This document shows, one piece after another, positions 53,529 through 62,160 of a stretch of 64,000 bases of DNA (the stretch's first letter is position 1; each line of letters starts with the position of its first letter). Below the pieces are notes generated by a model. The model searched no databases and was not told the DNA's origin. It saw only the letters and a list, made by a program, of their open reading frames with translations. A program made the position numbers and the translations under genes. The DNA comes from Pseudotabrizicola algicola (GTDB lineage: Bacteria > Pseudomonadota > Alphaproteobacteria > Rhodobacterales > Rhodobacteraceae), in the NCBI RefSeq assembly GCF_010915705.1, contig NZ_JAAIKE010000001.1, forward strand, positions 744,001-808,000, read 5' to 3'.

Positions 53529-54176
53529 ATGAAGTTGATTCTTCTTTTTATGTCACTGCTTGCAGTTGTGGGCGCGGCCGCCACCTTTGGCCCTGAGTAT
53601 GACGCGGCTTTTTTCGCCCGCAGCCCGGAGGAATCTGCCTTTGATGCTCTGGTCACTCCGGCGAACCTGCCTGATCTTCCCCTGAGCAGCCGGAGCATGC
53701 GCGAGCTTTTTGAAACCTGTGCAGCAGTGCAGCAAGGTCTTATCTACGCGTTCCAGCCGCCGGAAACCCAAGGAGACGTTGACAGGAGCTGTGACAGTCT
53801 GGCCCGCAAGGCGCTGGCGCGCAGCCCGACCTATGGTGCGGCCCATACGATCGTGATGCTTTCGGCGCGCGACGATGCCGCCGTAACAGAGTCCCTGATC
53901 CTTTCACAAAGCACCTCACCCCGAGAGTCCTGGCATGCCAAACTTCGTTTGCGCAAGGGCATCCGCCTTTATGGGAAGGCCACCCCCGCCTTGGACGCTG
54001 CCCTGGAGGCGGATATCGGGTTCATGGTTCAGACCCGCGCAGGCCGCGCATGGCTTGCCGCGCTTTATCAAAGCAATCCCACAGCACGCCCCGTTCTGGT
54101 TGCGGTGATCAACCGGCGCCCGAACGAGGAACAAGTCTCTTTCCTGCGGGAGGTGCGCAATCTTGGTCAAAATTAA
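53529..54176 (+). CDS. Exported protein of the polysaccharide locus, unknown function
   Basis: 215 residues. An N-terminal hydrophobic segment (about 1-18) acts as a signal or anchor. The rest is helical with repeats of Ala and Leu, and two Cys (ETCAAVQQ, RSCDSLARK). It overlaps the Wzy-type gene by 14 bases, hence coupled. A TPR-like fold is possible but not proven. Confidence 0.7.
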   Translation: MKLILLFMSLLAVVGAAATFGPEYDAAFFARSPEESAFDALVTPANLPDLPLSSRSMRELFETCAAVQQGLIYAFQPPETQGDVDRSCDSLARKALARSPTYGAAHTIVMLSARDDAAVTESLILSQSTSPRESWHAKLRLRKGIRLYGKATPALDAALEADIGFMVQTRAGRAWLAALYQSNPTARPVLVAVINRRPNEEQVSFLREVRNLGQN

Positions 54177-55662
54177 TCGTCCCCCCCGTGAGAAACCGGC
54201 TTCCGTGCCCGCCGCCACCATTCGGGACGGGGCAGCCCCGACCCGCCGCCGCGCGCGCGGATCACAACGCTATGGCCGCCTGAACACTCTGACGGCGCGG
54301 CTTCTGGTGCTCCTTGTGCTGGTGAGTGCCATTCCGGTTGCGTCAAACCGTCCCGCTTGGTGGCTGATCTGGACGTTCCTGCTCGGCTTGGGCGCGCTGG
54401 CCTATCTTCTGCGGGCGCAAATGCTGATGGGTCGGCAAAGACCGCTGCAGACAAACCAGTTCACGCTTTTCTTCACCGTCGCGCTTTTGGTTCCCGCCTT
54501 TGCGCTGCTCCAGTCGCTCCCGCTGGCGCAACTCGTGCCTGTTGCCTGGCAGGCGCTGCCCTCTGCCGTGGCGGGTCTGGGGCCATTGGCAAGTCTTTCG
54601 GTCATGCCCGACGCTTCGCTCTTGGCGGCAATCCGGGCCGTTGGCTATCTGGTGTTCCTTATGCTGGTGATCGAGGTTGGCACCCAGCCAGAGCGGACAC
54701 ATACGCTTGGCCTGATCCTGATGCTGGGTATCCTTCTCCATGCGGTGTTCGGGTTGGTCGCCTTGCGCCTGCTTGGCGACTATTCGATCTGGGGGGAAAA
54801 GACTGTTTATCTTGGCATGCTCACGGGCACTTTCGTCAATCGCAACTCGATTGCGACCTTCCTTGGCTTCGGTCTGGTTCTGGCTTTGGCCTATGCTCTG
54901 GAACGTGGCCACCGCGCTGCCAATGCAGAGCGTGATCGGGGATACACGGCCATTTTCACGCCTGCACGGCTCGAGATCATCGGCCTTTGGCTTGCGGTAG
55001 CCGTCCTGGCGATTGCCATTTTGCTGACCCAGTCGCGCATGGGCGTGGCCGCCACCGTGCTGGGGGCTTTCGTCACATTTCTTGCGCTGCGCATCACCTT
55101 TCGGGTTCCGTTGCGCCGTATCCTGATCGAGGTTGGCATAGGCCTTGTCGCAATGCTTGTCGTGCTTGTCCCTGCGGTCGGCGACGGTGTGCTTGAACGC
55201 GCTCTGTTCACTTTTGTGGAATCGACTGATCGCGTCAGCCTTTATGTGCAGACGTGGGGAATGATCCTTGAGCGTCCGCTGATCGGCTTCGGCTATGATG
55301 CTTTTGCGCCCGCCTTCGAGCTTTATCGCGATGAGCCGCTGGTCAACCAGAACTTCGCCGACCTTGCCCACAACACCTATCTGACGCTTTGGGTAGAACA
55401 GGGGTTCATCATCGGCAGCATACCGATGCTGCTGATCGGCTGGTCAGCAGTGATGATCTTGCAGCGGTTGCGCGCGGCCGAGGGCGATATGGCGGTGAAT
55501 GGTGCCGCGCTTGGCGTCATCGTGCTGGGAGCCATGCACTCGCTGGTGGATTTCAGCCTCGAGATTCCGGCCAATGTCTACTGCTTCCTGCTGATCGTGG
55601 GTCTGGCCATCGCCCGGCCCCGCAAGGTGCAAACCGCTTCGCCTGACGGTGAGGGGGCATGA
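54163..55662 (+). CDS. O-antigen ligase / Wzy-type polysaccharide polymerase
   Basis: 499 residues, about twelve membrane helices. A basic N-terminus precedes the first helix (about 44). The large periplasmic loop contains GFGYDAFAPAFELYRDEP and AHNTYLTLWVEQG, typical of the Wzy_C/O-antigen ligase family. The start is TTG at 54163 with GGGAGG 9 bases upstream, inside the preceding gene. It would polymerise or ligate repeat units in the periplasm. Confidence 0.9.
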   Translation: MVKINRPPREKPASVPAATIRDGAAPTRRRARGSQRYGRLNTLTARLLVLLVLVSAIPVASNRPAWWLIWTFLLGLGALAYLLRAQMLMGRQRPLQTNQFTLFFTVALLVPAFALLQSLPLAQLVPVAWQALPSAVAGLGPLASLSVMPDASLLAAIRAVGYLVFLMLVIEVGTQPERTHTLGLILMLGILLHAVFGLVALRLLGDYSIWGEKTVYLGMLTGTFVNRNSIATFLGFGLVLALAYALERGHRAANAERDRGYTAIFTPARLEIIGLWLAVAVLAIAILLTQSRMGVAATVLGAFVTFLALRITFRVPLRRILIEVGIGLVAMLVVLVPAVGDGVLERALFTFVESTDRVSLYVQTWGMILERPLIGFGYDAFAPAFELYRDEPLVNQNFADLAHNTYLTLWVEQGFIIGSIPMLLIGWSAVMILQRLRAAEGDMAVNGAALGVIVLGAMHSLVDFSLEIPANVYCFLLIVGLAIARPRKVQTASPDGEGA

Positions 55663-56483
55663 CGGTGCTGGGGCGGCTGCTGCGGGGTTTTGGCCAAAGG
55701 AAGGCGCAAGACAGCGCCCATCCCACCGCCGAGGTGCTGGTGCTCGACCCGTTCGACGGGCCGGTTTACGCGGTGGGTGATGTCCACGGCTGCCTGCCGC
55801 TTTACCGCGAGGTCGAAGATGCGATCCTGCGCGATGCAGAGCAGTTCGAGCAACCACCTACGCTTGTCTTGCTGGGTGACGTGATCGACCGCGGTCCGCA
55901 CAGCGCCGCCATGCTTGACCATTTGCTGCGCCCGCTTCCGGCGCCCGCGCGAAGACTGTGCCTGTTGGGCAACCATGAATCGATGATGCTCGCCTTCCTC
56001 GCTTCTCCGCGCGCGAACCTGCGTTGGCTGCGTTTTGGCGGTCATGAAACGCTCGCCTCTTATGGCATGACCTTTGACGTTGATGAGCTAGAAGCCATGC
56101 CAGAGCGCAGGCTGGTGCAGACCATCGCCGCCCACGTGCCGGAGGCCCATCTGCGGCTTTTGCGCAGCCTGCTGCCTGCCTTGCAGGTTGGCCCCTATCT
56201 TTTGGCCCATGCAGGCGCTGACGCAAGCGCACCGCTCACCGCACAGCCGCTGCAAAGCCTGATCTGGGGCAGCGCGGGGCTGGTTGCCCCCTCGGGGCTG
56301 ACCTTGATCCACGGTCATTACATCACCGCCGAACCGGAGGTCCGCAGCACAAGCATCGGCATTGACACCGGGGCCTATGCCACAGGGCGTTTGACCGCCC
56401 TACGCCTGCTGGATGGGCAGAAGCCGGCGTTCATGAGCACAAGTTCGGATGATTTGACCAATAATCTGGCGGTTTTTGCATAG
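55659..56483 (+). CDS. PPP-type metallophosphatase
   Basis: 274 residues. It carries all calcineurin-like phosphoesterase motifs: GDVHG, GDVIDRGP, GNHE and HAGAD, HGH. The size and order are those of lambda-phosphatase-like Ser/Thr/Tyr phosphatases. The start overlaps the polymerase stop (ATGA). No low-molecular-weight Wzb phosphatase is found next to the tyrosine kinase downstream, so this enzyme may fill that role. Confidence 0.9.
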   Translation: MTVLGRLLRGFGQRKAQDSAHPTAEVLVLDPFDGPVYAVGDVHGCLPLYREVEDAILRDAEQFEQPPTLVLLGDVIDRGPHSAAMLDHLLRPLPAPARRLCLLGNHESMMLAFLASPRANLRWLRFGGHETLASYGMTFDVDELEAMPERRLVQTIAAHVPEAHLRLLRSLLPALQVGPYLLAHAGADASAPLTAQPLQSLIWGSAGLVAPSGLTLIHGHYITAEPEVRSTSIGIDTGAYATGRLTALRLLDGQKPAFMSTSSDDLTNNLAVFA

Positions 56484-56614
56484 ATGGCCGCGAAAAGCGG
56501 CAATTGCGCCCGGAACCCTTTCAACAACCCAAAGGCGATGTTAACAACTCGGGCAATCCGACATCGCTCTGACAGAGCCCCGAACCGAGTCCATTTCCCA
56601 ACAAGGTGATTTCT

Positions 56615-58816
56615 TTGCAGTCTTCCGAAATTGACCTCAAGGAGCTGATTGGCATATTACGCCGACAGAGCCGCTTGATTTTGATCACTTTTTTCGTGTT
56701 CCTCATTCCGGCTGTCCTCTATCTGATGCTGGCCACTCCGATGTATCGGGCCACGGCCCTGATCTCGATCGATGCCGGGGGTTCCAACCTGCTCGACCCG
56801 GGCAGCATTGAAAACAGCCAGAGTGCCATCCTCAACTCGCGCGTGGATGGCGAGGTCGAGGTGCTGCGGGCCGAGGCAACCGTCATGGCGGTGGTGCAGG
56901 CCGGCGATCTGATCAGCGATCCCGAATTTGGCCCGCGTCTTGGGCTGACGGAGAAAATCACCATCGCTTTGGGCATGGAGTCAGCGGGTGACACCTTGCG
57001 CCAGGCGGTCGGCCTGCGTCCGGCTGATCCACCGTCAAGCGAGCGTCTGGTCAGCAATACGGTCCAGAAACTCAGCGGGGCGACCGAAATCCGGCGTCGC
57101 GGCCTGACCTATCTGATCTCGGTGGGCGTGCGGTCCGAAAGCCCGCAACGCGCAGCAGATATCGCCAATCTCTACGTCGCAACCTACATTGACCGGCAGG
57201 TGCTGACCAAGAGCGCCTCTATCATCGCGGCGCGCGATGTGTTGCGCAGCCAGACAGAAACCGCCCGTATCGAACTGGCCCGTCTGGAAGATGCGCTGAA
57301 CAGCTTTATCGACGACAACCTTGCCCGGCTGGAAGCCGAGAGCAACAACGAGAGCATTTCCGCCCTGCGGCGACAGCTGGAGGCGGCACAATCGAGCAAG
57401 GTCGAAAGCGTCAGTGTGCTGGCCGCATCGCGGGAAGCCGCGGCGCGCAATGACTGGGCGTCGGCTGCGGTCACGCTTGGCGATGCCGCGCTGGAGCAAC
57501 TGGCAAACGAGCGGGAGGCCCTTGCCAGACGCCTGAGCGGCGAAACAGCTGGCTCTCAAACCGCCATCGACCTGCAAAACGCGCTGTCCGATCTGGACCG
57601 CAGCCTCGGTGCAAGACTGGCCGAGGCGCAAACAAGCGTCGAGGGAGAGCTTTCCGCCCTGACCCAATCAGAAACGCTGGCGCGCGAGCAACTGCGTGAG
57701 GCCTTGCTGCAATCCAACATGTCGTCAACCGTGATCGCCGATCTGTTCAACTTGCAGCAATCGGCATCGATCGCGCGCAACCAGTATCAGCAGCTTTTGG
57801 CCCGTGTGCAGGATCTGAACGCGCTCGCTAATGTGCAGATCGCCGATGCGCGCGTCGTCTCGGAAGCTTTGCCGCCGACGTCGCCCGCCTCGCCCAACAA
57901 GCGACTCATCATCATCATGGCCCTGACAGCGGCTTTGGCGATGGGGGTCACGCTGGCCTTTCTGAACGAGTATTACATCGGGGGCGTTACTTCGACCGCG
58001 CAGCTTGCCAATGTGATTCAGGCCCGGATTCCGGTCGCCATTCCTGCGCTGCCTTCCAGTGCAAACGAGCGGATACCGGCGGATGAAATCATGGTCTCGC
58101 CGCTTTCACAGTATTCCGAGGGCTTTCGAAAACTGCGGCTGGCGGTGGATACGAACCTTCACCAAAGCCTGTCCGAGCGCGGTGTCTCGGAGGCCGAGCG
58201 GCGCAAGGCCAGGGTGGTGCTGATCTGTTCCGCTCTTCCGGGCGAGGGGAAAACCACGACCGCCATCGCGCTTGCCCGCACCTATGCCGTGTCGGGGCAG
58301 CGGACCTTGTTGATCGACTGTGACCTGCGCAAGCCTTCGGTCGAGAATTACTTCAAACTGCCGCATCAGGATGGTCTGATCGATTATCTGACCTCGCAAA
58401 AGCCCGATGCCGATCTGGTGGTGACGCCCGTGCTGGACCAGTTGTCCAATCTGGAAGTCATCACCGCCGGGTCACGCAGCACGCAGCCGACAGACCAGCT
58501 CGTGAACAGCCCGCGCTTTGCCTCGCTGCTCGAGGTCGTGCGCGAAGCCTTTGATGTGATTGTGATCGACAGCCCGCCGCTGCTGCCCGTGGTGGATACC
58601 CGCTATCTGGCACAGATGGCTGATATCGCGGTGTTGATCGTGCGCTTTTCCAACACCACCCAGGGCGAGGTGCGGGACGCTGCGCACCAGATGCAAGACG
58701 CGCTTCGGCCCGGCGTCCGGATGCTGGGTGTCTTGAACCGTCAGACAGAACGTCGCGGCAAGCGCGGGTATTACAACGGGGCCTATTCGGGCTATTACGG
58801 CGACAGCACGACGTAG
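56615..58816 (+). CDS. Polysaccharide chain-length regulator and tyrosine autokinase (Wzc/ExoP)
   Basis: 733 residues. A first membrane helix lies at about 24-46, a Wzz domain and a periplasmic coiled coil (about 185-420) with many Ala/Glu repeats follow, and a second helix is at about 430-452. The cytoplasmic BY-kinase has Walker A SALPGEGKTTT, Walker A' LLIDCDLRKPS and Walker B VIVIDSPPLLP. It ends in a Tyr cluster (RGYYNGAYSGYYGDST). The start is TTG at 56615 with AAGG 8 bases upstream; GTG at 56606 would add three residues. Confidence 0.94.
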   Translation: MQSSEIDLKELIGILRRQSRLILITFFVFLIPAVLYLMLATPMYRATALISIDAGGSNLLDPGSIENSQSAILNSRVDGEVEVLRAEATVMAVVQAGDLISDPEFGPRLGLTEKITIALGMESAGDTLRQAVGLRPADPPSSERLVSNTVQKLSGATEIRRRGLTYLISVGVRSESPQRAADIANLYVATYIDRQVLTKSASIIAARDVLRSQTETARIELARLEDALNSFIDDNLARLEAESNNESISALRRQLEAAQSSKVESVSVLAASREAAARNDWASAAVTLGDAALEQLANEREALARRLSGETAGSQTAIDLQNALSDLDRSLGARLAEAQTSVEGELSALTQSETLAREQLREALLQSNMSSTVIADLFNLQQSASIARNQYQQLLARVQDLNALANVQIADARVVSEALPPTSPASPNKRLIIIMALTAALAMGVTLAFLNEYYIGGVTSTAQLANVIQARIPVAIPALPSSANERIPADEIMVSPLSQYSEGFRKLRLAVDTNLHQSLSERGVSEAERRKARVVLICSALPGEGKTTTAIALARTYAVSGQRTLLIDCDLRKPSVENYFKLPHQDGLIDYLTSQKPDADLVVTPVLDQLSNLEVITAGSRSTQPTDQLVNSPRFASLLEVVREAFDVIVIDSPPLLPVVDTRYLAQMADIAVLIVRFSNTTQGEVRDAAHQMQDALRPGVRMLGVLNRQTERRGKRGYYNGAYSGYYGDSTT

Positions 58817-58864
58817 CGCTCTCAGCGGCATGGGGCGGGCCGTCGCAGGCTCGCCCTGGCCAAG

Positions 58865-59224
58865 TCAGGCGGCGGGGGTTTCCTTGAACTTGATCGATTC
58901 GCCGCAGCCGCAAGCCTCGGCCACGTTGGGATTGCGGAACTTGAAACCCGCGCTCAGCAGATCGACCTCGTAATCGATCTCGGTCCCGATCAGGAACATT
59001 TGCGCCATCGGCGCGATCATCACGCGGGCGCCGTCCTGTTCAACCACCTCGTCCAGCGGATTGACCTCGGACACATAGTCCATCGTGTATTCCATCCCTG
59101 CGCAGCCGCCCTTCTTGACGCCAATGCGCAGGCCCTGACGACCTTCTTTCTGCATCAACCGAGAGATTTGACGGGCTGCCATCGGGGTCAGGGTGACGGC
59201 AGCTTTGCCGGGAATGCCAAACAT
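58865..59224 (-). CDS. A-type Fe-S carrier (IscA/SufA/ErpA family)
   Basis: 119 residues with the three conserved Cys: GGCAGMEY and ACGCGES. It carries Fe-S clusters from scaffold to target. The pattern VTLTPMAARQISRLMQ is typical of the family. It is the last gene of the minus-strand run sufT - SatD-like - DUF3307 - carrier, 26 bases after the DUF3307 gene. Confidence 0.94.
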   Translation of the reverse strand: MFGIPGKAAVTLTPMAARQISRLMQKEGRQGLRIGVKKGGCAGMEYTMDYVSEVNPLDEVVEQDGARVMIAPMAQMFLIGTEIDYEVDLLSAGFKFRNPNVAEACGCGESIKFKETPAA

Positions 59225-59250
59225 GGGTAACTCCTGTATCTTTTCCCAAT

Positions 59251-59994
59251 CTAGGGTGAAAGGTCCGGAATTCCAAGCGGCGGAACAGCGGAAAGCAGCA
59301 TCACCGTGCCAAGCGCGACCAGTATCGCCCAGCCAAAAGACGCCAAGGTGCCGATGATGACATATTCCGAAAGCCGCGCCTCTTCCTTCACGGCTCCGAA
59401 CCGCAGGACCGATTTGGCCGCAATCAGGAAACCGATGCCGCCCGGCTCTCCGGCAAGGATGAGCAGAAAGATGATTCCGCGCTCCAAAAGGCCGATGATC
59501 CGACCTCCCCCCGGCAGGCCCTCCAGCCCCACATCGCCCCAAGGCCGCATCAACAGCGCCAGGGCAAATCCGCCTGCGCGCGTGGACAGGATCGCCCCGG
59601 CCAGCACCGCAGCCGCCGCAGGCATCCAGATGGGCGCATGATCTGCCCAAAGGCCCTGCGCCCACAGACCCGGCCATAGCGTTGCCACCAGAACAAGCGT
59701 CGCCAGATGTGCCGCCTGATCCGCGACAAAGGCCATGATGCCGGAAACCCGCGCGCCGATCGCCACCTTTGCGGCATCAATGCCGAGATGGACGGCCGCC
59801 ACGCCTGCCATCACCCCAAGCGCCAGCGGGGATTGCGCCCCCAACAGCAGTGCCGAGATCAGCCCGACGGTGCCGATATGCGCCAGCATCCAACCCGCAT
59901 GGCCCTCAGCCTTGGCCTGTGCCATTCGGCCCGATTGCAAAACGAAATCGGCCAGAACATGGGCAAGGATCAGAAAGACCAGCGTTTCAGCCAT
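59251..59994 (-). CDS. DUF3307 membrane protein
   Basis: 247 residues, about six to seven membrane segments. The N-terminal motif LILAHVLADFVLQSGRMAQAK (as in LxxHxLxDFxxQ) marks the DUF3307 family. The ATG at 59994 has AGGGG 8 bases upstream, within the 3' end of the SatD-like gene, so it overlaps by 8 bases. SatD and DUF3307 genes occur together in other bacteria; function unknown. It could be the membrane effector of its partner. Confidence 0.85.
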   Translation of the reverse strand: MAETLVFLILAHVLADFVLQSGRMAQAKAEGHAGWMLAHIGTVGLISALLLGAQSPLALGVMAGVAAVHLGIDAAKVAIGARVSGIMAFVADQAAHLATLVLVATLWPGLWAQGLWADHAPIWMPAAAAVLAGAILSTRAGGFALALLMRPWGDVGLEGLPGGGRIIGLLERGIIFLLILAGEPGGIGFLIAAKSVLRFGAVKEEARLSEYVIIGTLASFGWAILVALGTVMLLSAVPPLGIPDLSP

Positions 59995-60619
59995 CAGCAT
60001 CCCCTGCGCCAAATTGCACGGCAAAGGCGTGCGTCGCCTGTTCAACCAGCGCAAAGCCTGCGGTCTGCAGACGCGCGGCAAAGGCCTGGCGCGAGATACC
60101 CACTTGCGCGGCAAGGGCATGTTGGGGGGCATAGCCGCCCTGCTCCAGCGACAATGCCACCGCCTCGGCCTGTTGCGGAGACCATCCCTGCATCTGTGTA
60201 TCAAGATAGGCCATCAAGGCATGGTGCAGCGGATCGACCCCCTGCCCGGCCAGCGCCAGCCACCGCCCATCGGGCATCGCATCGAGCGCGCGGCCAGAGC
60301 CCACGAAAGCCGTGCCACCCGCCGTGCCAAGGCTGCCGTGCTCCAGACCCGACACATCGCCCAGCCCCAGAGCCATGCGGCTGGACAGGCTTTCTCCGGC
60401 GCGAAGCCGTGCGGCCAGATAGACCATCATGGCAAGCCCCTGCCCCGCAGTGCCGATATAGAGCTGCCAGCCATCGCCGCGATAGCGGTGGAACCGTGAC
60501 GTGGCGGCCAGACGGTTGGCCGAGCTTTTGATGAGCGCCATGCAGGCATCGACCTGCGCAGCGCTGCTGCGGGTCGAAAGAACCAAATCTCCGGTCAGAA
60601 CCGCATGCAGGTGTGACAT
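59987..60619 (-). CDS. SatD-like protein: cyclase-like domain plus helix-turn-helix
   Basis: 210 residues. Residues 1-125 show an arrangement like class III nucleotidyl cyclases: Asp11 in TGDLVLST, the hairpin RYRGDGWQLYI with Asp49, then SRMALGLGDVSG and GGTAFVGSGRAL. The C-terminal part (about 150-195) looks like a helix-turn-helix (PQHALAAQVGISRQAFAARL). The family is SatD-like (named for a streptococcal acid-tolerance gene). The ATG at 60619 lacks a ribosome-binding site; the first palindrome ends 2 bases upstream. Cyclase activity is an inference from motifs only. Confidence 0.75.
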   Translation of the reverse strand: MSHLHAVLTGDLVLSTRSSAAQVDACMALIKSSANRLAATSRFHRYRGDGWQLYIGTAGQGLAMMVYLAARLRAGESLSSRMALGLGDVSGLEHGSLGTAGGTAFVGSGRALDAMPDGRWLALAGQGVDPLHHALMAYLDTQMQGWSPQQAEAVALSLEQGGYAPQHALAAQVGISRQAFAARLQTAGFALVEQATHAFAVQFGAGDADG

Positions 60620-60621
60620 GG

Positions 60622-60697
60622 GCAAGTCATACGGCTTGCAACCCCAAAAAGCAAGTCAAATGGCTTGCAAACGAAAAATGCAAGCCAAAAGGCTTGC
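60622..60697. repeat. Three 18-bp palindromic operators at 29-bp spacing
   Basis: Copies at 60622-60639 (GCAAGTCATACGGCTTGC), 60651-60668 (GCAAGTCAAATGGCTTGC) and 60680-60697 (GCAAGCCAAAAGGCTTGC). Starts are exactly 29 bases apart with 11-base spacers. The third has perfect 7-base arms, and the other two differ by one arm base. The array fills the gap between sufT and the SatD-like gene. Its likely ligand is the helix-turn-helix of that gene. Confidence 0.9.
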
Positions 60698-60727
60698 ATT
60701 TGAAAGGCGCTGACGAGCGCGCGCGGC

Positions 60728-61087
60728 TTACATGAACCCGAGTTCCAGCCTTGCCTCGTCGCTCATCATTTCCATGCCCCATGGCGGATCAAAGGTCATC
60801 TGCACATCCACCTGCTTGACGCCGGGCAAAGGCTCCACCGCATCGGCCACCCAACCGGGCATCTCACCGGCCACGGGGCAACCCGGAGCCGTCAGCGTCA
60901 TCACGATGTTGACCGCGTTTTCCGCATCAATCTCGACCGTGTAGATCAGACCCAGATCAAAGATATTCACGGGGATTTCCGGGTCAAACACCGTTCTGCA
61001 GGCGTCAACGACGCTGTCGTAGAGCGGGTGGTCAGTGCTGGACGGTTTGATGAGCGGTGCGCCCTCGACTCTTGCTTCGCTGTTCAT
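60728..61087 (-). CDS. sufT: SUF Fe-S cluster assembly protein SufT (DUF59/MIP18)
   Basis: 119 residues. DUF59 motifs DPEIPVNIFDLGLIY, TLTAPGCPVAGEMP (reactive Cys) and FDPPWGMEMMSDEAR. It helps mature Fe-S proteins in the cytoplasm. A perfect TATAAT on the minus strand (61116-61121) lies about 30 bases before the ATG and may be its promoter. Downstream it is separated from the A-type carrier by the SatD/DUF3307 pair. Confidence 0.93.
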   Translation of the reverse strand: MNSEARVEGAPLIKPSSTDHPLYDSVVDACRTVFDPEIPVNIFDLGLIYTVEIDAENAVNIVMTLTAPGCPVAGEMPGWVADAVEPLPGVKQVDVQMTFDPPWGMEMMSDEARLELGFM

Positions 61088-61239
61088 TCCGGCCTCATCA
61101 GGGGGTTGTTGAGAGATTATATAGGAAATCCCGCCGCAGACGTCCAGAGGCCGGCTTCACCCGCCCCGCCGCCGGATGCCGCAGCGGCCAGCGGCGTCGA
61201 AGACGGTCAAATCCCGACTGGTCTGCGGGCGAACCGCCC

Positions 61240-62076
61240 CTAATCGCGCAACGGACGCGCTTCGGGCAGGTTGATACGCGCCACCTGCTCGGCAATAGGG
61301 TCCATAGAAAGCGGATGCAGTTCCGCCCGATGCGCCGAGGGATCGCCCAGATCCTGCCAAACGCCGCCCTTGTAAATCTCCAGCGCGGAAAATCCGGCCT
61401 TATACCCCATCTTGCGGCTGCCGGGGACCCAATAGCCCAGATAAACATAGGGCAGGCCCGCCTCACGCGCGATGGCGATGTGGTCAAGGATGATATGGGT
61501 GCCAAGCGAAAGATCGACCAGATCGGGGTCATAAAAGCTGTAGACCATCGACAAGCCGTCATCGAAAACATCCGTCAGGCAGACGGCGGCAAGCTCTTGC
61601 CCCCGCCCTTTCTGCTCCGAGGGGCGCGTGTATTCGATCACCCGACTTTTGATCGGGGTTTCCTCGATCATCGCAGCGAATTCAAAGATGTCCATATCGG
61701 CCATGCCGCCATCGGCGTGGCGGGCATCAAGATAGCGGCGGAACAGGCTGAACTGGTCTTCGGTCGCCCAGGGGCTGGTGGCATTGCGCCGCAGATGCGC
61801 CGTCCGCCGCATGATCCGGCGCTGGGTGCGGCTCGGCTGGAAGTCTGCCACCCGAATCCGGGCGGACAGACAGGCCGAACATTCCGAACAGGACGGGCGG
61901 TAGAGCACATTCTGGCTGCGGCGGAAGCCCTGCTTTGACAGCGTATCATTCAGCCGCTGCGCATGTTCCCCCTGCAGCGCGGTGAACAGCTTTCTTTCCA
62001 TCCGCCCGTCAAGGTAGGGGCAGGCCTGTGGAGCCGTCACGTAAAACTGGGGCGCGATGGGGAGCGTGTGGCGCAT
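61240..62076 (-). CDS. bpt: Aspartate/glutamate leucyltransferase Bpt
   Basis: 278 residues, arginyltransferase-like. N-terminal Cys-rich part ([21 protein letters not shown]) and C-terminal GNAT-like fold with [18 protein letters not shown]. It adds leucine to proteins starting with Asp or Glu, marking them for ClpS/ClpAP. The start at 62076 is an ATG. The gene stands alone. Confidence 0.95.
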   Translation of the reverse strand: MRHTLPIAPQFYVTAPQACPYLDGRMERKLFTALQGEHAQRLNDTLSKQGFRRSQNVLYRPSCSECSACLSARIRVADFQPSRTQRRIMRRTAHLRRNATSPWATEDQFSLFRRYLDARHADGGMADMDIFEFAAMIEETPIKSRVIEYTRPSEQKGRGQELAAVCLTDVFDDGLSMVYSFYDPDLVDLSLGTHIILDHIAIAREAGLPYVYLGYWVPGSRKMGYKAGFSALEIYKGGVWQDLGDPSAHRAELHPLSMDPIAEQVARINLPEARPLRD

Positions 62077-62160
62077 GGGTTTTGTCTGTCAAAGGATGCG
62101 CCACGTTAGCAAGCCCTGCGCCAATCGCCAAGACAGCATTTCAAGGCAAAAGTCGCTGTT

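Noticed and set aside
60622-60697. CRISPR mini-array
   Set aside because: The repeated units are palindromic operators with 11-base spacers of near-equal A-rich content; no cas gene is present.
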